Notes under the pieces: generated by a model
Databases searched by the model: none
What the model was told of the DNA's origin: nothing
What the model saw: the letters and a program-made list of their open reading frames with translations, nothing else
Origin: CAWJEL01 sp964647255
Lineage (GTDB): Bacteria > Chloroflexota > Anaerolineae > CG2-30-64-16
Reading direction: 5' to 3'
NCBI GenBank assembly: GCA_964647255.1
Contig: CAZYGI010000070.1
Coordinates: 1 to 18,670, forward strand
Length of the DNA: 18,670 nt
Shown: one piece after another, positions 14,542-18,670 of the stretch
How positions within the stretch are numbered: position 1 is the stretch's first letter
How the letters are laid out: every line of letters starts with the position of its first letter
Translations under genes and position numbers: made by a program

Positions 14542-15171
14542 TTATTGACTCAGCGCCGCAGACGAACGGCGCCTGCGGCATAGGGCTGCACCCACCTCGA
14601 CCAGCACGCTGACGACCAGCGTCACGGCGAGCGTGCCCAACGCACCCAGGGCGGCCAGGCTCAACATCTGGTTCTCGCGGCGCTCAACCTCGCGCAGCGA
14701 TCGGCCGGCCAGGACGAAGCCCGGAGTCTGCCCCGCGTAGCTTTGCACGACCGCTGCGATCCGCACGCCCGGCCGGGGCTGCCACGTGACCCGATCCTGG
14801 CCGTGCTGCCGGGTGTAATCGAAGACGCCGGCCGGCAGTGTGGGCACGCCGCCATCGAGATAGGCTGACGTCGCCACCGGCTTGCCGTTTGCATCGAAGA
14901 CAACCAGGAACGGCGCCAGACCGCTTTCAAGGGCCACTTTCTCCGCCGGCAGGATATCTTCATAAGGCTGCCCCGCGGCCAGTGTCGCGGCCGCGGCCTC
15001 CGCCAGTGCGATCTGCGGATCGTTGGCCCCCTGGCGTAGGATCTGCTGGCCGGCCGCGTAGATCGTCAACGACAGACACATCACGGCCGCGGCCACGATG
15101 ATCCAGCGGCCGAGGACACGCCCAACATGCTCTACCACTGTGTTACCCCAAAGATCATGGGCCTCGCTCAC
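14542..15171 (-). CDS. Two-TM membrane protein with extracytoplasmic sensor-like domain, unknown function
   Basis: This 209-aa protein has one TM helix at about 23-45, an extracytoplasmic region at about 46-165, and a second TM at about 170-195. It ends in a short basic Ser-rich tail (RRRRSSAALSQ). The outer region has a PAS/cache-like pattern: FLVVFDANGKPVATSAYLDG, then VTWQPRPGVRIAAVVQSYAG and GFVLAGRSLREVERREN. That is the layout of a histidine-kinase or chemoreceptor input module, yet no HAMP, kinase or other output domain follows. Its GTG start overlaps the DUF362 stop (GTGA, 15168-15171), so translation is probably coupled. A GAGGG about 10 bases upstream may help. No function is claimed. 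Confidence 0.75.
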   Translation of the reverse strand: MSEAHDLWGNTVVEHVGRVLGRWIIVAAAVMCLSLTIYAAGQQILRQGANDPQIALAEAAAATLAAGQPYEDILPAEKVALESGLAPFLVVFDANGKPVATSAYLDGGVPTLPAGVFDYTRQHGQDRVTWQPRPGVRIAAVVQSYAGQTPGFVLAGRSLREVERRENQMLSLAALGALGTLAVTLVVSVLVEVGAALCRRRRSSAALSQ

Positions 15172-16304
15172 CGACCGGCGCCCTCAAGGGCAGCGCGCGG
15201 GGCGAGGCACCCTGACCGTTGATATTCCTGGAACAGCCTGCCCCAGGTCGTCGTCGTCCGCCACTGCTCGGCCACCCGCTTAAACTTCAACGGCCAGTAC
15301 ATGTAATCCTGCTCTGCCTCGCCGATGAAGGTTGGCACCACCACAAAGGGGGTGTGGAAAAGAAACTTTTGAAACACGCGGGTGGGGCCGTACCACGACA
15401 GCCAGGCCAGGAACGTGTGGGTGCTGTAGCCCACCTTGAAGCCCCAATCCTCCCCGGCCACGTCGTCGCCCACCAGCTCGATCTCACGCACGTCGCCGAC
15501 GCCCAGGCCGCGCTCATGGGCCAGCCGGATGTACTTGATGCTCAGCGGATCGAACCCCATCAGTTTGGCGGCGACCGCATCAATCGCCACCTGATCCGCC
15601 GAAGCGAGGATGACGTTCTTGACGACCGGCTCCATCAGGCGCGGCCCCGGGCCGTTGCCCGCGGTCGTGCCGTCCATCACCGCGAAGATGCCGGGGTGGA
15701 TCTCCTTTTGGATCGCCAACAGATCCACCAACGTCTCGTGAATCCAGGTGTGGGTGTAATGCCGGTACTTGCTGAGCAGCCCGCCGAATGCGTTCTTCAT
15801 CGCGCCGGTGGTTGTCGTGTACATGTGCGTCTTGACGGTCGGCAGGTGCACAATGTTCTTGCCGATGAAGTAATCCGGGATGCGGATGCCTTCCGGGTAG
15901 ATATGATCCAGCGCCAGCATCTTCGCCTGGGGCCGGTAGGGCGCCCAGGTCATGTCCTCCTTGCGGAAATTATACAGCGCTGGAACGTTGTGCCCCCGGA
16001 AGATCGGCACGTAGCCGTTCAAGTCTTCGCCCTTGAACGCATTCGTCACCACCGTCTGGTTCTGCACGCAGACCAGGTCGTCGAAACCGGCCTGCCGCAG
16101 CGCCAGGATCGTCCCTTCCAGTTGCCATGGCGTCGTGTTGGCGCCGGGCATCGGAAAATGCCACGAGATGTTATCCTTCAGGATGGTGGTCGTGTTGGGC
16201 GCCAGGGCCGCCGCGCCGCCCGCCAACTCAAACAGGCGCGCATAATCCTGCAGCACCGTCTCCGGCTGTGTGCGCAAGACGGCGACTTTTGATCTGGATG
16301 TCAT
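15168..16304 (-). CDS. DUF362 domain-containing protein
   Basis: This 378-aa protein fits the DUF362 family. Visible are the N-terminal block NTTTILKDNISWHFPMPGANTTPW, an alpha/beta core with HLPTVKTHMYTTTTGAMKNAFGGLL (about 172-196) and the segment DQVAIDAVAAKLMGFDPLSIKYIRLA. DUF362 proteins often carry a ferredoxin domain, but no CxxCxxC cluster is seen here. The family's biochemical role is poorly known. The start was set at ATG 16304 because GAGG lies ~7 bases upstream and homology begins at SKVAVLRTQ; the longer ORF would add a 47-residue low-complexity stretch from the spacer. Its stop overlaps the GTG of the two-TM protein, so the two probably act together. Confidence 0.8.
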   Translation of the reverse strand: MTSRSKVAVLRTQPETVLQDYARLFELAGGAAALAPNTTTILKDNISWHFPMPGANTTPWQLEGTILALRQAGFDDLVCVQNQTVVTNAFKGEDLNGYVPIFRGHNVPALYNFRKEDMTWAPYRPQAKMLALDHIYPEGIRIPDYFIGKNIVHLPTVKTHMYTTTTGAMKNAFGGLLSKYRHYTHTWIHETLVDLLAIQKEIHPGIFAVMDGTTAGNGPGPRLMEPVVKNVILASADQVAIDAVAAKLMGFDPLSIKYIRLAHERGLGVGDVREIELVGDDVAGEDWGFKVGYSTHTFLAWLSWYGPTRVFQKFLFHTPFVVVPTFIGEAEQDYMYWPLKFKRVAEQWRTTTTWGRLFQEYQRSGCLAPRAALEGAGR

Positions 16305-16336
16305 CGAAGCACCTCGCTGTAAACTCTTGCCAAAGC

Positions 16337-16387
16337 AATCTGAGCCCCCAAGATCGCTCAAATTGCCTCGCTCTCGAGCCTCAGATT
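16337..16387. repeat. Short inverted repeat between DUF1385 and DUF362 genes
   Basis: AATCTGAG (16337-16344) pairs with CTCAGATT (16380-16387), the second arm touching the DUF1385 stop codon. No T-run follows on the minus strand, so a terminator role is uncertain. Confidence 0.35.
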
Positions 16388-17313
16388 CACGCTCCGACAG
16401 GGATGGGCAACGGTTGCGGCTCCGGCGCAAGAACTTCGATCCCATCCGCGGCCAGCACCGGCTTCAGCGCGGCGATGGCACACTCGAGCATCCGCGCGTC
16501 CGGCTCGCGCGTGGTCAGCCTCTGAAGCTGGAGACCGGGCTGAATCAGGATGCGCACCACGGGGTTATCCACGTGACCGGCCGAGAAACGCTGAAATTCA
16601 TAGGCGATGCCGGCCACCACCGGGATCAGGACCAGGCGTGAGGCCAGGCGCAGGAATAAGTTGTCGAAATGGAACGGCGCGAAGACCAGGATCGCGATGA
16701 TCATCACCGAGAGGAGGAAGCTGGTGCCGCAGCGCGTGTGCGCGGTGGTGAAGCGCGCCGCGTTCGCCGGGGTGAGCGGCACACCCGCCTCATACGCGTT
16801 GATCGTCTTGTGCTCGGCGCCGTGATAGGCAAACACCCGGCGGATGTCCGGCATGAAACTGATCGCCCACAGGTAGAGCAAGAACAACGCCAGCCGGATG
16901 GCGCCTTCGACGATGCTCACGACCAGGCCGTTTGCGCCCAGCGGCGCCAACCACTTGGCGGCCGCGGTGGGGAGGAGGAAGAAAAGCCCGATCGAGAGCG
17001 CCAGCGAAAATGCAATGGTCGTCCACGCCACCGGCCCGGAGAACTTGATCGGTTCCTGGCCTTCCTCCTGGAGCGACACATCGGCCGACCACATCAGCGC
17101 CCGCATTCCCAGCCCCAGGGCATCCCACAGCATCCCCAGCCCGCGGACAAACGGCCATTGGCCCCACTTCCGCGTGTAGATCGCCGCGGTCAGCGGCTCC
17201 TCGTGCACCATAATCTCGCCGTTCGGCGCGCGCACGGCAATAGCCATCTGTTTGCGCCCCCGCATCATCACACCTTCGATGACCGCCTGCCCGCCATAAT
17301 AAAACTTAGCCAA
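16387..17313 (-). CDS. DUF1385 (YqhQ-like) membrane protein
   Basis: This 308-aa protein matches DUF1385. Signatures are YYGGQAVIEGVMMRG (5-19), the AYHGAEHKTINAYE motif (162-175) and AHTRCGTSFLL (191-201). The conserved His, Glu and Cys suggest a metal or thiol function that has not been established. Several hydrophobic helices (about 97-115, 128-155, 198-213 and 222-240) place it in the membrane. The start is TTG 17313, with GAGG about 7 bases upstream; the family begins at this point. A near-perfect sigma-70 promoter (TTGACA-17-TACAAT) precedes it, so it likely starts a transcript that may continue into the DUF362 gene 82 bases downstream. Confidence 0.87.
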   Translation of the reverse strand: MAKFYYGGQAVIEGVMMRGRKQMAIAVRAPNGEIMVHEEPLTAAIYTRKWGQWPFVRGLGMLWDALGLGMRALMWSADVSLQEEGQEPIKFSGPVAWTTIAFSLALSIGLFFLLPTAAAKWLAPLGANGLVVSIVEGAIRLALFLLYLWAISFMPDIRRVFAYHGAEHKTINAYEAGVPLTPANAARFTTAHTRCGTSFLLSVMIIAILVFAPFHFDNLFLRLASRLVLIPVVAGIAYEFQRFSAGHVDNPVVRILIQPGLQLQRLTTREPDARMLECAIAALKPVLAADGIEVLAPEPQPLPIPVGA

Positions 17314-17354
17314 TGTCCAACCTCGTTTCTTGTTTCCACCTCACTTGTGGCGGT

Positions 17355-17383
17355 ATTGTACACGACCGCCGGAGGGGTGTCAA
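17355..17383 (-). promoter_or_regulatory. Consensus sigma-70 promoter for the DUF1385 gene
   Basis: On the minus strand TTGACA (17383-17378) is separated by exactly 17 bases from TACAAT (17360-17355). Transcription would start near 17348, giving a ~35-base leader with a Shine-Dalgarno before TTG 17313. It is the best promoter match I found in the window. Confidence 0.75.
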
Positions 17384-17391
17384 AGACTCTT

Positions 17392-17931
17392 TCACTCCAC
17401 GTCCGGCTCAACCGGTTCGTCGTCCTCCGCTTCCAATCCCAGGCAGATAAGGTAGCCGCGCGCCCGCTCGACTTTGGGATAGCGGTTCACCAGCTTCCAG
17501 AAACGCGGCCCGTGATTGGCCTCCAACAGATGCGCTAGCTCGTGCACGATGACGTAGTCTCGCACCCAGGCCGGCAGGGTCGCAACGCGATGCGAGATGC
17601 GAATCGTGCCGGTGGCAGGCGTGCAACTGCCATAGCGTCGCTGCTGGTTCGTCACGTAACAGATATCGCTCCAGCGCAGCTTGCCCGTAAAGTACTGCCG
17701 GTTCAGCTCGGCCGCGCGCCGCGCCAACGCGCCGTCATCCGCGGTCTCGCCCTTCTCCCGATGCCGTAAGAGCCGACGCCGCAAGTTCTCGACCACGGGG
17801 CCAAGCTCGGCGTCGGTCATGCGCAGCGGCGCCAACACCTCAATGACCTTGCCATTTTCGATCAGGCGCGCCGACACCGTCTTCAGCCGCCGGTCGCTGC
17901 GTAGGATGCGCACGTCAGGTTCAGCGATCAT
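17392..17931 (-). CDS. YgjP/DUF45-like zinc metallopeptidase
   Basis: This 179-aa protein has the zinc motif HELAH (130-134) with a further His140 in EANHGPRFW, the layout of YgjP/DUF45 (M48-like gluzincins). The preceding QQRRYGSCTPATGTIRISHR (97-116) is the family's other hallmark. It is shorter than E. coli-type YgjP (about 230 aa), lacking part of the N-terminal beta domain. The substrate is unknown. The start at ATG 17931 was chosen because the open frame further upstream (to 18588) runs antisense through the methyltransferase gene and has no homology. There is no Shine-Dalgarno; a promoter ends 6 bases before the ATG, so the mRNA is predicted to be leaderless. Confidence 0.85.
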   Translation of the reverse strand: MIAEPDVRILRSDRRLKTVSARLIENGKVIEVLAPLRMTDAELGPVVENLRRRLLRHREKGETADDGALARRAAELNRQYFTGKLRWSDICYVTNQQRRYGSCTPATGTIRISHRVATLPAWVRDYVIVHELAHLLEANHGPRFWKLVNRYPKVERARGYLICLGLEAEDDEPVEPDVE

Positions 17932-17937
17932 GTCCCC

Positions 17938-17966
17938 ATCATAGCATGATCTGGGGTCAGGAACAA
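17938..17966 (-). promoter_or_regulatory. Promoter of the YgjP-like gene, predicted leaderless
   Basis: On the minus strand TTGTTC (17966-17961), a 17-base spacer ending TGC, and TATGAT (17943-17938) form an extended -10 promoter. Only 6 bases separate the -10 from ATG 17931, so the transcript should start at or next to the A of the ATG. Confidence 0.6.
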
Positions 17967-17994
17967 ACGCCGCGGCGCGGCCTCTGCGGGCCGT

Positions 17995-18023
17995 TTGGCC
18001 GCGCCGCCGCCCTGTGCTACACT
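17995..18023 (+). promoter_or_regulatory. Promoter of the methyltransferase gene, predicted leaderless
   Basis: TTGGCC (17995-18000), a 17-base spacer ending TGC, and TACACT (18018-18023) form an extended -10 promoter. ATG 18031 is 7 bases downstream, so the mRNA should begin at the start codon. It mirrors the divergent promoter at 17938-17966. Confidence 0.55.
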
Positions 18024-18030
18024 GGCGCCC

Positions 18031-18670
18031 ATGATCGAAGCGATGAACCGTGCCGCCCGCTTTTTCGACGCCGACTATGCCGGCTATCTGGACGACCTGC
18101 CGCTGATCGAGGCGTATGCCCAACGCACCGGCGGCCCGCTGCTGGAGCTCGGCTGCGGCACCGGACGCCTGCTCGTGCCGCTGGCCGAGGCGGGCTACCG
18201 CGTGACCGGCGTGGACCTGAGCCCGGAGATGCTCCGTTTGGCCGCGGCTAAGGCCGAAGCGGTGGGCATGGGCGACCGGGTGACGCTGATCCAAGGAGAC
18301 TACCGGAACGCAGCGCTCGCAGGGCCGCACCGGCTGGCCTTCGTGATGATGAACACCTTCCTGCACCTCACCACGCAGGCCGATCAACTGGCCGCGCTCC
18401 GGCACTGGCGGAATCACCTGGCGCCGGGCGGCTTGCTCATCCTGGACGTCTTCCATCCCGATGTGGGCCAACTGGCGGGCCTGGATGGCCGGCTGGAATG
18501 GGACAAGACCTGGCACGACCCCGCCACCGGGGCGACCGTGATGAAATTCCTCACCCGCACCGTGGATCTGGCCGAGCAAACCCTGCACGTCACGTTGATT
18601 TACGATGAGATCGCGGCGGACGGCAGCGTGCGGTGGCTGCTGCTGGACTTCGCCGCCCCGCAGGCCGCCG
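18031..18670 (+). CDS. Class I SAM-dependent methyltransferase, 3'-truncated by window edge
   Basis: The frame is open from ATG 18031 to the window end (213 codons), so the C-terminus is missing. Motif I LLELGCGTGRLLVPLAEAGY (37-56) and the acidic end of strand 2 GVDLSPEML (60-68) bind SAM. ALAGPHRLAFVMMNTFLHL and LAPGGLLILDVFHPD give motifs II-III of the Rossmann fold. The segment RLEWDKTWHDPATGATVMKFLTRTVD resembles the extra beta region of small-molecule methyltransferases such as the YjiC/Methyltransf_25 type. The substrate is unknown. No Shine-Dalgarno is visible; ATG 18043 is an alternative start. It is divergent from the YgjP-like gene with a 99-base shared control region. Confidence 0.85.
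   Translation, partial: MIEAMNRAARFFDADYAGYLDDLPLIEAYAQRTGGPLLELGCGTGRLLVPLAEAGYRVTGVDLSPEMLRLAAAKAEAVGMGDRVTLIQGDYRNAALAGPHRLAFVMMNTFLHLTTQADQLAALRHWRNHLAPGGLLILDVFHPDVGQLAGLDGRLEWDKTWHDPATGATVMKFLTRTVDLAEQTLHVTLIYDEIAADGSVRWLLLDFAAPQAA

Noticed and set aside
16305..16445. 47-codon N-terminal extension of the DUF362 protein
   Set aside because: It is low-complexity, Arg/Ser-rich spacer sequence overlapping the end of the DUF1385 gene; ATG 16304 has a Shine-Dalgarno.
17932..18588. Upstream extension of the YgjP-like frame to 398 codons
   Set aside because: The extra part runs antisense through the methyltransferase gene and shows no family similarity; the promoter at 17938-17966 would lie inside it.

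Overview
The window is high-GC bacterial chromosomal DNA, densely packed with mostly housekeeping genes. Gene order, a GTP-type PEP carboxykinase and intergenic heptad repeats suggest a Chloroflexota (Anaerolineae/Caldilineae-like) genome. That taxon is an inference from protein flavour, not proven. No rRNA, tRNA, CRISPR array, transposase or prophage was seen, and no gene-free stretch exceeds 300 bases.

Block 1 (plus strand, 1-7245) is a translation and ribosome-maturation operon: infB (5' end outside the window), rbfA, an nrnA-like DHH phosphoesterase, truB and ribF. The ribF product is 458 aa instead of about 310 because its C-terminal ~130 residues form an archease domain, the RtcB RNA-ligase activator family. 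Then comes a 172-base spacer with four tandem hairpins that share TTGAAA/TTTCAA loops but have different stems. Last is a radical SAM protein of the spore-photoproduct-lyase-like type, with a C-terminal PolX-type helix-hairpin-helix domain.

Block 2 (minus strand, 17931 down to 7402) reads from right to left: YgjP-like zinc metallopeptidase, DUF1385 membrane protein, DUF362 protein overlapping a two-TM sensor-like membrane protein, malate dehydrogenase, PEP carboxykinase (GTP), YhhQ/VUT-type queuosine-precursor transporter, Era GTPase, Yip1-family membrane protein, CBS-CBS-ACT protein and thymidylate synthase. mdh and pckG together convert malate to oxaloacetate to PEP. Era links back to the ribosome-assembly theme of block 1.

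At the right edge (plus strand, from 18031) a class I SAM methyltransferase runs off the window. It is divergent from the metallopeptidase, and both have promoter-like sequences so close to the ATG that leaderless mRNAs are predicted.

The spacers hold several repeat families: heptad-periodic ATGGACN/GTCCAT repeats inside the infB operon, which overlap start and stop codons; a ~134-base nested palindrome of the GTCATTCTGAG type between mdh and pckG, with a degenerate relative upstream of the transporter; and the TTGAAA-loop hairpin array. The best novelty candidates are the RibF-archease fusion, the radical SAM-HhH protein and the hairpin array.
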